Shown in pieces: positions 1-5,665 of a stretch of DNA of 5,665 nucleotides. Each line of letters starts with the position of its first letter. Position 1 is the first letter of the stretch. Made by a program: the position numbers and the translations under genes. This stretch comes from Burkholderiales bacterium. GTDB lineage: Bacteria; Pseudomonadota; Gammaproteobacteria; Burkholderiales; SG8-39. The stretch lies in the NCBI GenBank assembly GCA_016649475.1, contig JAENXP010000198.1, forward strand, positions 1-5,665, read 5' to 3'. The notes beneath the pieces are model-generated. The model was not told where the DNA came from, did no database searches, and saw only the letters and a program-made list of their open reading frames with translations.

Positions 1-91
1 ATTCAGCACGACAGTGAAAGGGGAACGTCCATACCATCTCCCACGAACGAAGAACGTCTTAAAGATCAATCCAAACTGGAGTGGCGGTCAC
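1..91 (+). other. Leader region upstream of gmd
   Basis: This short stretch precedes the gmd start and shows no convincing complete gene. An open frame in phase with gmd runs back to a GTG at 14, but the 26 extra residues it would add have no counterpart at the N-terminus of Gmd proteins. The motif GAACGT occurs twice (about 22-27 and 52-57) without further symmetry. I see no good -35/-10 pair, so the gmd promoter may lie further upstream or gmd may be internal to a longer operon. Confidence 0.5.
78..81 (+). promoter_or_regulatory. Ribosome binding site of gmd
   Basis: GGAG lies 10 bases before the ATG at 92. It helps select this ATG over the upstream in-frame GTG at 14, which would give an N-terminal extension foreign to the family. 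Confidence 0.5.
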
Positions 92-1177
92 ATGCCTAAG
101 ACAGCACTAATCACCGGTATCACCGGCCAGGACGGCGCCTACCTCGCCGAATTCCTGCTCGGAAAAGGGTACATGGTCCACGGCATCAAGCGCCGCACCT
201 CGCTGATCAACACCGATCGCATCGATCACCTGTACCAGGATCCGCACGAAGCGAACCGCCGCTTCATACTCCACCACGGCGACCTTACCGACTCCTCCAA
301 CCTGGTGCGCATCATCCAGCAGACCCAGCCGGATGAGATCTACAATCTTGCCGCGCAAAGCCATGTCGCGGTCTCTTTCGAGGAACCCGAATACACCGCC
401 AATTCCGATGCGCTGGGGTCGCTGCGCCTGCTCGAGGCCATCCGCATCCTCGGCATGGAAAAGAAGACACGCTTCTACCAGGCTTCCACCTCCGAGCTCT
501 ACGGGCTGGTGCAGGAAACGCCGCAGAAGGAAACCACGCCTTTTTATCCGCGCAGCCCCTACGGTGTTGCCAAACTCTACGCCTACTGGATCACGGTGAA
601 CTATCGCGAGGCGTACGGTATCTATGCCTGCAACGGCATCCTGTTCAACCATGAGTCACCGCTGCGCGGCGAGACTTTCGTCACGCGCAAGATCACGCGT
701 GCGCTCGCGCGCATCAAGCTCGGGTTGCAGGACTGCCTCTACCTCGGCAATTTCAATGCCAAGCGCGACTGGGGGCATGCGCGCGATTTCGTCGAGGCCA
801 TGTGGCTGATGCTGCAGCAGCCGCAGCCGGAGGATTTCGTCATAGCGACGGGCGAACAGCACAGCGTGCGCGAATTCGTGGATGCTGCCGCGGCCGAACT
901 TGGCATGCCGCTGAGTTGGAAAGGGTCAGGCAAGGAGGAAAAAGGCTACGACCAGTCCGGGCGCTGCATAGTTGCCGTCGATCCGCGCTACTTCCGCCCG
1001 ACTGAAGTGGATTCCCTGCTGGGCGATGCGTCCAAGGCCAAAGCCAGGCTTGGCTGGGTGCCCAAAGTGAAATTCGGCGAACTCGTTACCGAGATGGTGC
1101 GCGAAGATTTGCGTTCGGCCGAGCGTGACGCGCTGGTGAAAAGCCACGGCCACAAGACTTTCAACCGCAACGAGTAA
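92..1177 (+). CDS. gmd: GDP-mannose 4,6-dehydratase
   Basis: Converts GDP-D-mannose to GDP-4-keto-6-deoxy-D-mannose in the cytoplasm, the first step towards GDP-L-fucose and related 6-deoxy sugars. The protein is 361 residues, against 373 in E. coli. It is an extended short-chain dehydrogenase/reductase: the Rossmann NADP-binding motif G9xxG12xxG15 sits at the N-terminus, followed by VHGIKRR (29-35) and HHGDLTD (61-67). The catalytic set is complete: Thr133 and Glu135 inside STSELYG (132-138), and Tyr157/Lys161 of the YxxxK motif. The family signature [15 protein letters not shown] (186-200) and DPRYFRP (297-303) are present. Much of the chain can be lined up with E. coli Gmd by eye. The segment around 280-292 is about a dozen residues shorter than in E. 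coli, which explains the length difference. The ATG at 92 is chosen because the family begins with the nucleotide-binding strand (here PKTALITG). The stop codon overlaps the fcl start by one base, so the two are co-transcribed and probably translationally coupled. Confidence 0.96.
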   Translation: MPKTALITGITGQDGAYLAEFLLGKGYMVHGIKRRTSLINTDRIDHLYQDPHEANRRFILHHGDLTDSSNLVRIIQQTQPDEIYNLAAQSHVAVSFEEPEYTANSDALGSLRLLEAIRILGMEKKTRFYQASTSELYGLVQETPQKETTPFYPRSPYGVAKLYAYWITVNYREAYGIYACNGILFNHESPLRGETFVTRKITRALARIKLGLQDCLYLGNFNAKRDWGHARDFVEAMWLMLQQPQPEDFVIATGEQHSVREFVDAAAAELGMPLSWKGSGKEEKGYDQSGRCIVAVDPRYFRPTEVDSLLGDASKAKARLGWVPKVKFGELVTEMVREDLRSAERDALVKSHGHKTFNRNE

Positions 1178-2139
1178 TGGACAAAAAGGCGAAAATCTAT
1201 GTCGCCGGCCACAGCGGCCTGGCCGGATCCGCCTTGGTCAGGCAATTGCGGCAAAGAGGCTATGGCAACCTGCTGTTGCGCACCCACGCCGAACTGGAAC
1301 TCGCTGATCAGGCCGCGGTACGTGGTTTGTTCGAGCGCGAGAAACCCGACTACGTGTTTCTCGCGGCGGCCAAAGTCGGGGGCATCGTCGCCAACAACAG
1401 CTATCCGGCTGAATTTATCCATGGCAATCTGGCGGTGCAGACCAATGTGCTGCACGAATCCTGGCGCGCGGGCGTGCAGCGGCTGCTGTTCCTGGGGTCT
1501 TCCTGCATTTATCCGCGCGACTGTCCGCAACCGATCAAGGAAGAATACCTGTTGACCGGTCCGCTAGAGCCGACCAACCGGCCCTATGCCATCGCCAAGA
1601 TCGCCGGAATCGAGATGTGCTGGTCCTATAACCGGCAGTACGGCACCAGCTTTCTCGCGGCAATGCCGACCAATCTTTACGGTCCGGGTGACAGCTACGA
1701 TTTGAACAATTCCCATGTGCTGCCGGCGCTGATCCGGAAAATGCACGAGGCGATGAAGGGCGGCTCCGAGGAAGTAGTCATCTGGGGCACGGGCGCACCG
1801 CTGCGCGAGTTCCTCTACAGCGAGGACATGGCCGAGGCCTGCGTCTATCTGCTCGAGCTTGCGCCGGCGCAATTCGCGCAACTGGTCACGGACGCTCATC
1901 CGCCGCTGGTGAACATCGGCTACGGCGAGGATCTGAGCATCGCGGAACTGGCGCGCGCGGTGGCGAGCGTGGTCGGCTTTCGCGGGCGCCTGCGCTTCGA
2001 TACCTCCAAGCCGGACGGCACGCCGCGCAAGCTGCTCGACTCGGCCCGGATCAACGCTCTGGGATGGAAGCCGCGTACGCGCATGGAGGCCGGAATCGCG
2101 CTGGCTTATCGGGATTTTCTCGGGCGCTATCCAGGCTGA
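1177..2139 (+). CDS. fcl: GDP-L-fucose synthase (GDP-4-keto-6-deoxymannose 3,5-epimerase-4-reductase)
   Basis: Carries out the 3,5-epimerisation and NADPH-dependent 4-reduction that turn the Gmd product into GDP-L-fucose. The protein is 320 residues (E. coli Fcl/WcaG has 321). It has the SDR nucleotide motif G11HSG14LAG17, then AAAKVGGIVANN (63-74). All known catalytic residues are in place, each one position later than in E. coli: Ser108 and Cys110 in GSSCIYP (107-113), Tyr137 and Lys141 in YAIAK, and His180 in NSHVLPAL. Cys110 and His180 correspond to the epimerase acid/base pair. MPTNLYGP (163-170) and SKPDGTPRKLLD (277-288) are further family signatures. The start ATG shares its A with the gmd stop codon. 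No strong Shine-Dalgarno sequence precedes it, which fits coupling to gmd translation. Together with gmd it makes the complete GDP-fucose route, so a fucosyltransferase or polysaccharide locus is expected nearby, outside this window. Confidence 0.96.
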   Translation: MDKKAKIYVAGHSGLAGSALVRQLRQRGYGNLLLRTHAELELADQAAVRGLFEREKPDYVFLAAAKVGGIVANNSYPAEFIHGNLAVQTNVLHESWRAGVQRLLFLGSSCIYPRDCPQPIKEEYLLTGPLEPTNRPYAIAKIAGIEMCWSYNRQYGTSFLAAMPTNLYGPGDSYDLNNSHVLPALIRKMHEAMKGGSEEVVIWGTGAPLREFLYSEDMAEACVYLLELAPAQFAQLVTDAHPPLVNIGYGEDLSIAELARAVASVVGFRGRLRFDTSKPDGTPRKLLDSARINALGWKPRTRMEAGIALAYRDFLGRYPG

Positions 2140-2144
2140 GGCTG

Positions 2145-2159
2145 GCATCGGCTCGATGC
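2145..2159. terminator. Possible bidirectional hairpin between converging fcl and transporter genes
   Basis: GCATCG-GCT-CGATGC is a perfect 6-bp stem with a 3-base loop. It lies inside the 23-bp gap between the fcl stop (2139) and the stop of the minus-strand transporter (2163). Its position suits a shared terminator. There is no T-tract on either strand, so it is not a standard intrinsic terminator and may act only weakly or not at all. Confidence 0.25.
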
Positions 2160-2162
2160 GGT

Positions 2163-3083
2163 TCAGGCGCCGGGTGCGCTTTCCCGCAACTCGGCGCGTT
2201 GTTGCCGGTCGGACATTTGCTGGTGCGTGGCGATATAAATACCACTCACCATGATCACGGCGATCCCGATCAGCGACCAGAAATCGGGAAAATGGCCGAA
2301 CACCAGATAGCCCATCACCGTCACCCAGATCAGTTGCGTATAGCTGAACGGCGCGAGCCTGGACGCCGGCGCATAGTCATAGGCCTTGATCAGCACCAGG
2401 TGGCTCAAGCCGCCGATTATGCCGATCACGACGAACAGCAGGCCATGGTACAGATTTTGCGGCCAGATCCAGACATAGGGCAGGGTAAGCGACATCATCA
2501 CGGTGCCGACCAGGCCGGAATAGAAAATCGAGACATAGGGGCTCTCCAGGTTCGCGAGCTTGCGCGTCAATATCTGATAGCAGGCGAAGCAGGCCGCGCA
2601 GCATAGCGGCAGCACCGAAGCCCAGGTGAACACGCCCCCGCCCGGGCGGACGATGATCAGCACGCCGGCGAATCCGCCGGCCACGGCGAGCCAACGCGCG
2701 GTGTCCACATTTTCCTTCAGAAAGAACGCGCCCATCAGCGTGACCAGCACCGGGGCGATGAAGGTGATCGACGAGGTCTCGGCCAGCGGCATCTGGCTGA
2801 TCGCGAAGACGAAGAACAGGGTCGAGCCGGCGAGCAGCAGGCCGCGCGCGAGTTGCAGGCCCAGACGCTTGGTGCGCACCAAACCCATGCCCAGGCGCGG
2901 ACCGAGGGCGACGACCACCAGGACCACGTGAAAGAAATAGCGCGCCCAGACGATGGCCGGCACCGGATAATAACGCGACAGATACTTGGAAATGGTGTCC
3001 ATGACGACGAACATCGCGACCGCCGTCATGATCATCAATGGGCCGCGCGGGCTGTGCGTATGCGCGATATGGCCTGCGCTCAT
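2163..3083 (-). CDS. EamA/DMT-superfamily membrane transporter
   Basis: Predicted inner-membrane permease of the drug/metabolite transporter superfamily, 306 residues, the usual size for the ten-helix, two-EamA-domain class. Hydrophobic segments lie at roughly 14-34, 42-60, 77-97, 104-122, 129-147, 152-171, 184-204, 212-232, 245-262 and 269-287. Family hallmarks are visible: a helix-4 stretch resembling LAETSSITFIAPVLVTL (100-116), the acidic KEN (123-125) after it, and GVLIIVRPG (140-148) closing the first repeat. The second repeat ends in GIAVIMVSGIYIA (273-285), followed by a polar tail rich in Arg and Gln that should be cytoplasmic. The start at 3083 is the most upstream possible in this frame, because an in-frame stop precedes it with no start codon between. 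There is no clear Shine-Dalgarno sequence, and Met17 or Met19 are weaker alternatives. The substrate cannot be read from sequence: relatives handle amino acids, purines, sugars or S-adenosylmethionine. It follows the kinase-enolase pair on the same strand but appears to have its own promoter. Confidence 0.9.
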   Translation of the reverse strand: MSAGHIAHTHSPRGPLMIMTAVAMFVVMDTISKYLSRYYPVPAIVWARYFFHVVLVVVALGPRLGMGLVRTKRLGLQLARGLLLAGSTLFFVFAISQMPLAETSSITFIAPVLVTLMGAFFLKENVDTARWLAVAGGFAGVLIIVRPGGGVFTWASVLPLCCAACFACYQILTRKLANLESPYVSIFYSGLVGTVMMSLTLPYVWIWPQNLYHGLLFVVIGIIGGLSHLVLIKAYDYAPASRLAPFSYTQLIWVTVMGYLVFGHFPDFWSLIGIAVIMVSGIYIATHQQMSDRQQRAELRESAPGA

Positions 3084-3121
3084 TGCCGCAGGGGTGGGAG
3101 TGTATTGTTCACAGCGGGCGG

Positions 3122-3127
3122 ATTATA
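3122..3127 (-). promoter_or_regulatory. Candidate -10 box for the transporter gene
   Basis: A perfect TATAAT on the minus strand ends 38 bases before the transporter ATG, in otherwise GC-rich DNA. Transcription would start near 3115, leaving a leader of roughly 30 bases. The position 17 bases upstream reads GAGCAG, a poor match to TTGACA, and there is no extended -10 TG. If real, this promoter probably needs an activator or is weak. Confidence 0.4.
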
Positions 3128-3192
3128 GCCGTGTGCGGGTCAGCCTGCTCGCAAAAGTCGAATAGCGGTTCGCTGTGCGAGGCCCGCCCTCG

Positions 3193-3204
3193 GACCGATC
3201 GGTC
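3193..3204. promoter_or_regulatory. 12-bp perfect palindrome, possible operator
   Basis: GACCGATCGGTC is perfectly self-complementary. It lies in the 167-bp gap between the enolase stop and the transporter start, about 66 bases upstream of the candidate -10 box. It has no loop, so it is more plausible as a binding site for a dimeric regulator than as an RNA hairpin. A 12-bp palindrome can also occur by chance, and no second copy is seen in the window. Confidence 0.25.
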
Positions 3205-3228
3205 TTTGAATACTGCGGGGGTCGGGAC

Positions 3229-3241
3229 GAGGGCGCCCCTC
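3229..3241 (-). terminator. Weak hairpin just downstream of the enolase-like gene
   Basis: On the minus strand GAGGG-GCG-CCCTC forms a 5-bp GC stem with a 3-base loop, starting 9 bases after the enolase-like stop codon. No T-run follows, so at most it is a weak pause or an RNA 3'-end stabiliser. It is the only candidate I see for ending the kinase-enolase transcript before the transporter. Confidence 0.2.
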
Positions 3242-3250
3242 CTGCGCGAC

Positions 3251-4527
3251 TCAGGATTGCGACAGCGACAGCGCCGCGCGCCCGGCGAAGTGCGCACCGG
3301 CGCCCAACATCTCCTCGATGCGCAGCGCCTCGTTCCACTTGACCATGCGTTCGCCGCGCGCGAACGATCCGACCTTGAGCTGCCCGGCATCCCAGCCGGT
3401 GGCGAGGTGCACGATGCTCAGATCCTCGGTTTCGCCTGAACGCGCCGAAACGATGCAGCCCCAGCCCGCGGCTTTGGCCAGATCGAGCGCTGCACGCGTC
3501 TCAGTTACCGTGCCGCACTGATTGGGTTTGAGCAGCACCGCGTTGCAGGCCCGGTCGGCGATCGCCGCCTGCACGCGTGCTGCGCTGGTGGTCAGATAAT
3601 CGTCGCCTATGATCTGCACCCGCTGACCGGCCGCGGCGGTGAAGCGCATCATGCCCTCGCGATCGTCCTCGGCCAGCGGGTCCTCGACCGAGATGATGGG
3701 ATAGCGCGCCAGCCATCCGAGCACCAGTTCGCACATGCCGTCGCTGTCCAGGCTCTTGCTGTCCAGGCCGAGGCGGTAGAGGCCGCCGCTGCCGAACTCC
3801 GAGGCCGCGATGTCGAGCGAGATCGCGACCTCGTCGCCGGGCACGAATCCGGCGCGGGCGATCGCGCGCACCAGTGTTTCTATCGCCTCCTCGTTGCTGG
3901 CGAATTCCGGCCACCAGCCACCTTCATCGGCAACCCCGCGCAGCTTGCCGGCGTCGCGCATGAGCTCACCCGCCGCGTGATACACGCGCGCTGTCATCTC
4001 CAGTGCCTCGTCGAAGCTGGTTGCTGCGAGCGCCATCACCATCAGGTCCTGAATGTCGATGCGCCGGCCGGCATGCGCACCGCCGCCGAATATCTGGATT
4101 TCGGGCAGCGGCAGGCGCACCGGCCTTCCCTGCGCTAGGTAGCGGAACAAAGGCAAACCCTGTGCGCTCGCGGCCGCGTGCAGCGTGGCCAGCGATACGG
4201 CGACAGTGGCGTTCGCGCCCAGCCGCGCCTTGTTGGCCGTGCCATCAAGCGCGATCAGCGCGCGGTCGATGTCTTCCTGCCTGCAGGCGTCCATGCCGGC
4301 GAGGGCGGCCGCAATGGCGCCGTTGACATTGGCGACCGCGGCCTTGACCCCGAGGCCGTCGGCGTCGCGCAGATCGACGGCCTCGTGCGCGCCACGCGAG
4401 GCGCCGGCGGGCGCGATGGCGCGGCCGCACGCGCCGCAGGCGAGTTCGACTTCGGCCTCCACCGTGGCGCGGCCGCGCGAGTCCCACACCCTGCGGCCCG
4501 TATCCTGCGTATGGCGGTGTCCGTCAT
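3251..4527 (-). CDS. Divergent enolase-family protein, apparent 1-nt frameshift near the start
   Basis: Enolase homologue (the family dehydrates 2-phosphoglycerate to phosphoenolpyruvate). It starts at the ATG at 4527, 5 bases after AAGGAG and directly behind the kinase stop. This frame reads MTDTAIRRIRA, then goes out of phase; the remainder continues in the frame that is open from 4555. Adding one base at about 4495-4499 gives IRARRVWDSRG, a canonical enolase N-terminus, and a 425-residue protein (E. coli 432). In corrected numbering, kept features are SRG (17-19), the GASRG loop (42-46), His152, Glu202 in DEGG, metal ligands Asp239, Glu282 and Asp309, Lys334 in LLKPNQ and Lys385 in GQLK. 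Changed features are the yeast Glu168 equivalent (Asp161), the His373 equivalent (Ala362, SARSGE for SHRSGE), NP to RA after SRG, and GFAPN-type to GWWPE after DEGG. These changes argue for an altered substrate or reaction, or for decay. A housekeeping enolase is probably encoded elsewhere. The family call is firm; the activity is unknown. Confidence 0.88.
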
Positions 4528-5550
4528 TCAAGCTCCTTTGAGTTCGCTGTTCCATGCATCGCGCATGCTTGCCAGCCGGTCGGCCGGGCGCAGTAGAAAA
4601 GTGCGCGCCACGCGGCGCACGCGTTCCTTGTCGTCATCATCGGTGAGGTACTCCGCCGGGGACTTGCCGTCCACGCGCCCGAGGAACAGGCCGGGCAGCA
4701 ACTGCGCCACGCGCGCCTCGATCACCGCGCGCGGTTCCCAGTCGACGCGCGCAAGGTAGGTCGTGGCGAGCGCGTCATAGCAGGCGAGATAGCGCTCGCG
4801 CCATTGGGGCCGCCACAGGCATTTCAACAGCATATGGTTGAGGCAGAAGGCGAGGTCGAAAGCCGGGTCGCCGTACCAGGCGCATTCGGCGTCGAGCAGG
4901 ATGGGGCCGTGCGCCGCCACCAGGATATTTTTCGGGCTGAGATCGCCATGGACCAGGGCGAGCTTGGTGCGCGCGGTGGTTTCGGCGAGTTCGTAGAGCC
5001 GCGCAGCGCAGTCCGGATGGCTTTCGGCGGTGGCAAGCAGATACGGCTCCAAACGGATCTGGTGGAATACGTGATCGTTGGCAAAGCGCTGCGCGACGTC
5101 GGCCCGATTTGCCGTCCCGGCGTGGATGGCTGCGATCACGCGCGCCACCGCCGCTGCGGTTTCGATGCGGATGCCGCCGTCACGCAACTCGTTCTTCCAC
5201 ACAGGGTGGGCGGCAGGGTCCAGGTATTCCATGGCGAAGGCACCCGCTTGCTCGTCCTCGCCGAGGATGCGCGGTGCGGACCGCGGCGCCAGCGTGTCCG
5301 CCAGGCGCAGCCACTCGACTTCGGCATGGTTGCGCTCCACCGGGGCGCGCCAGTCGGCCGCGACCTTGAGCTTCGCCAGCGCGCGCTTGAAACAAAAAGA
5401 AACATCAGGAGTACGCGCGCTCAGGACTATGCGCAGGATGTCGGAGGACACTCCGCCGGCGAGCGTGTCGGCGCTGAACGTTTCGCCCGGGCGCAGCAGC
5501 CCCATGCGCTCCAGCGCGATTCTCAAGTCCTGTTGCGGGTCTTGGGTCAT
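4528..5550 (-). CDS. APH/methylthioribose-kinase-like small-molecule kinase
   Basis: Predicted soluble ATP-dependent kinase of the aminoglycoside phosphotransferase fold (PF01636 type), 340 residues. Visible in order are a glycine-rich nucleotide loop AGGVSSDI (31-38), a candidate ATP-anchoring lysine in FCFKRA (Lys55), a hinge-like AMEYLD (106-111), the catalytic loop HGDLSPKN (201-208, with Asp203 as base and Asn208 as metal ligand), and the metal-binding DAE (220-222) in LLDAECAWYGDPAFDLA. The DxE followed by WYGDPxFD resembles methylthioribose kinase and related metabolite kinases more than antibiotic-resistance enzymes, so a sugar, hydroxy-acid or amino-alcohol substrate is likelier than an aminoglycoside. 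The stop codon abuts the start of the enolase-like gene (TGAATG), and the enolase-like ribosome binding site lies inside this gene, so the two products are probably made together and act in one pathway. The start at 5550 has no good Shine-Dalgarno sequence; Met16 is an alternative, preceded by GGAG at only 3 bases. The substrate is not determinable here. Confidence 0.85.
   Translation of the reverse strand: MTQDPQQDLRIALERMGLLRPGETFSADTLAGGVSSDILRIVLSARTPDVSFCFKRALAKLKVAADWRAPVERNHAEVEWLRLADTLAPRSAPRILGEDEQAGAFAMEYLDPAAHPVWKNELRDGGIRIETAAAVARVIAAIHAGTANRADVAQRFANDHVFHQIRLEPYLLATAESHPDCAARLYELAETTARTKLALVHGDLSPKNILVAAHGPILLDAECAWYGDPAFDLAFCLNHMLLKCLWRPQWRERYLACYDALATTYLARVDWEPRAVIEARVAQLLPGLFLGRVDGKSPAEYLTDDDDKERVRRVARTFLLRPADRLASMRDAWNSELKGA
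4533..4538 (-). promoter_or_regulatory. Ribosome binding site deciding the enolase-like start
   Basis: AAGGAG on the minus strand, 5 bases before the ATG at 4527 and inside the last codons of the kinase gene. It is the strongest Shine-Dalgarno match in the window. It supports 4527 as the start, rather than the ATG at 4555, which has no such site and lies within the kinase gene. Confidence 0.75.
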
Positions 5551-5665
5551 CGACTATGGCTAAGAGTTCATTTCAAAATGAGGGGATACGCCCAGAAGGT
5601 CTCGATCCCCCTTGAGGGGAAAGTCCCCTCGGGGGACATCCCCTCATACTCCCTTATATTGGCCA
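5551..5665. other. Non-coding region upstream of the kinase gene
   Basis: No credible coding frame is seen on either strand. Besides the nested inverted repeat, the minus strand carries TATAAG at 5653-5658, a weak -10-like match. From it, transcription would start near 5646, almost exactly at the outer arm of the repeat. The -35 region would fall beyond the window edge, so this promoter cannot be judged. A small TCATTT-CA-AAATGA inverted repeat at 5568-5581 is probably incidental. Confidence 0.4.
5578..5647. repeat. Nested inverted repeat made of four GAGGGGA/TCCCCTC units
   Basis: An outer perfect 10-bp inverted repeat (ATGAGGGGAT at 5578-5587 and ATCCCCTCAT at 5638-5647) encloses an inner hairpin. 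In the inner hairpin TCCCCC (5606-5611) pairs with GGGGGA (5631-5636) and GAGGGGA (5614-5620) pairs with TCCCCTC (5624-5630), with a TT bulge and an AAG loop. The same heptamer is used in all four arms. It ends 28 bases upstream of the kinase start, so on the minus strand it would fold in the kinase leader. It could equally be a REP- or MITE-like palindromic element. Confidence 0.7.

Noticed and set aside
14..91. In-frame GTG at 14 as an earlier gmd start, adding 26 residues.
   Set aside because: Gmd proteins begin with the nucleotide-binding strand found right after the ATG at 92, the extension has no family counterpart, and a GGAG precedes 92 at reasonable spacing.
107..652. Long open frame antisense to gmd (181 codons), and similar antisense frames at 988-1530 and 1564-2148.
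   Set aside because: They lie opposite clearly recognised genes, have low-complexity compositions typical of GC-rich shadow frames, and show no recognisable domain.
2064..2606. Plus-strand open frame of 180 codons overlapping the end of fcl and the transporter.
   Set aside because: It covers the 3' end of fcl and the antisense of the membrane protein; its His/Asp/Gln/Arg-rich content mirrors hydrophobic codons on the other strand.
4485..4505. Programmed -1 ribosomal frameshift in the enolase-like gene.
   Set aside because: The codons around the shift (ATA CGG GCC GCA) do not form an X XXY YYZ slippery heptamer and I see no suitable pseudoknot; a missing base is simpler.
4528..4555. ATG at 4555 as the true start of the enolase-like protein.
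   Set aside because: It lies within the kinase coding region, has no ribosome binding site, and gives an N-terminus unlike any enolase, while the ATG at 4527 has a strong site and an enolase-like N-terminus after a single-base correction.
5578..5647. CRISPR-like repeats or an intrinsic terminator at the right edge.
   Set aside because: The repeat units are only 7 bases, inverted rather than direct, with no regular spacers. No T-tract follows on the plus strand, and only a TTTT preceded by CA follows on the minus strand.
5600..5660. G-quadruplex on the minus strand from the successive G-runs.
   Set aside because: The intervening loops are about 7 to 13 bases and contain complementary C-runs, so hairpin pairing is much more likely.

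Overview
The window is GC-rich, densely coded bacterial DNA. Its third-position G/C bias and the closeness of its sugar-nucleotide enzymes to the E. coli proteins suggest a proteobacterium, perhaps a betaproteobacterium. That placement is an inference from style. No rRNA, tRNA or taxonomic marker is present.

Plus strand, 92-2139: gmd and fcl overlap by one base (TAATG) and encode the complete two-enzyme route from GDP-mannose to GDP-L-fucose. All catalytic residues I checked are present in both. This is a typical part of a capsule, O-antigen or exopolysaccharide locus, and the left edge of the window probably cuts into such a locus.

Minus strand, 5550 down to 2163: three genes read towards gmd-fcl and converge with fcl across a 23-bp gap. 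In transcription order they are (i) a small-molecule kinase of the aminoglycoside phosphotransferase/methylthioribose kinase fold, (ii) an enolase-family protein whose start directly follows the kinase stop (TGAATG), and (iii) after a 167-bp gap with a likely promoter, a ten-helix EamA/DMT-type transporter.

The most interesting part is the kinase-enolase pair. The enolase homologue has two features that would be missed if its longest reading frame were annotated as is. First, its real start (4527, with a strong ribosome binding site) is in a different frame from the rest of the protein. Adding one base near 4495-4499 restores a canonical enolase N-terminus, so there is either a 1-nt sequence error or a real frameshift. 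Second, two normally invariant active-site residues are changed (the yeast His373 equivalent is Ala and the Glu168 equivalent is Asp), while all three metal ligands and both catalytic lysines remain. Together with a coupled kinase, this suggests a phosphorylate-then-dehydrate pair acting on something other than, or in addition to, 2-phosphoglycerate. The function is inferred, not shown.

Right edge, 5551-5665: a non-coding stretch upstream of the kinase holds a nested inverted repeat built from four GAGGGGA/TCCCCTC units. It is either a structured leader of the kinase-enolase transcript or a small palindromic repeat element.
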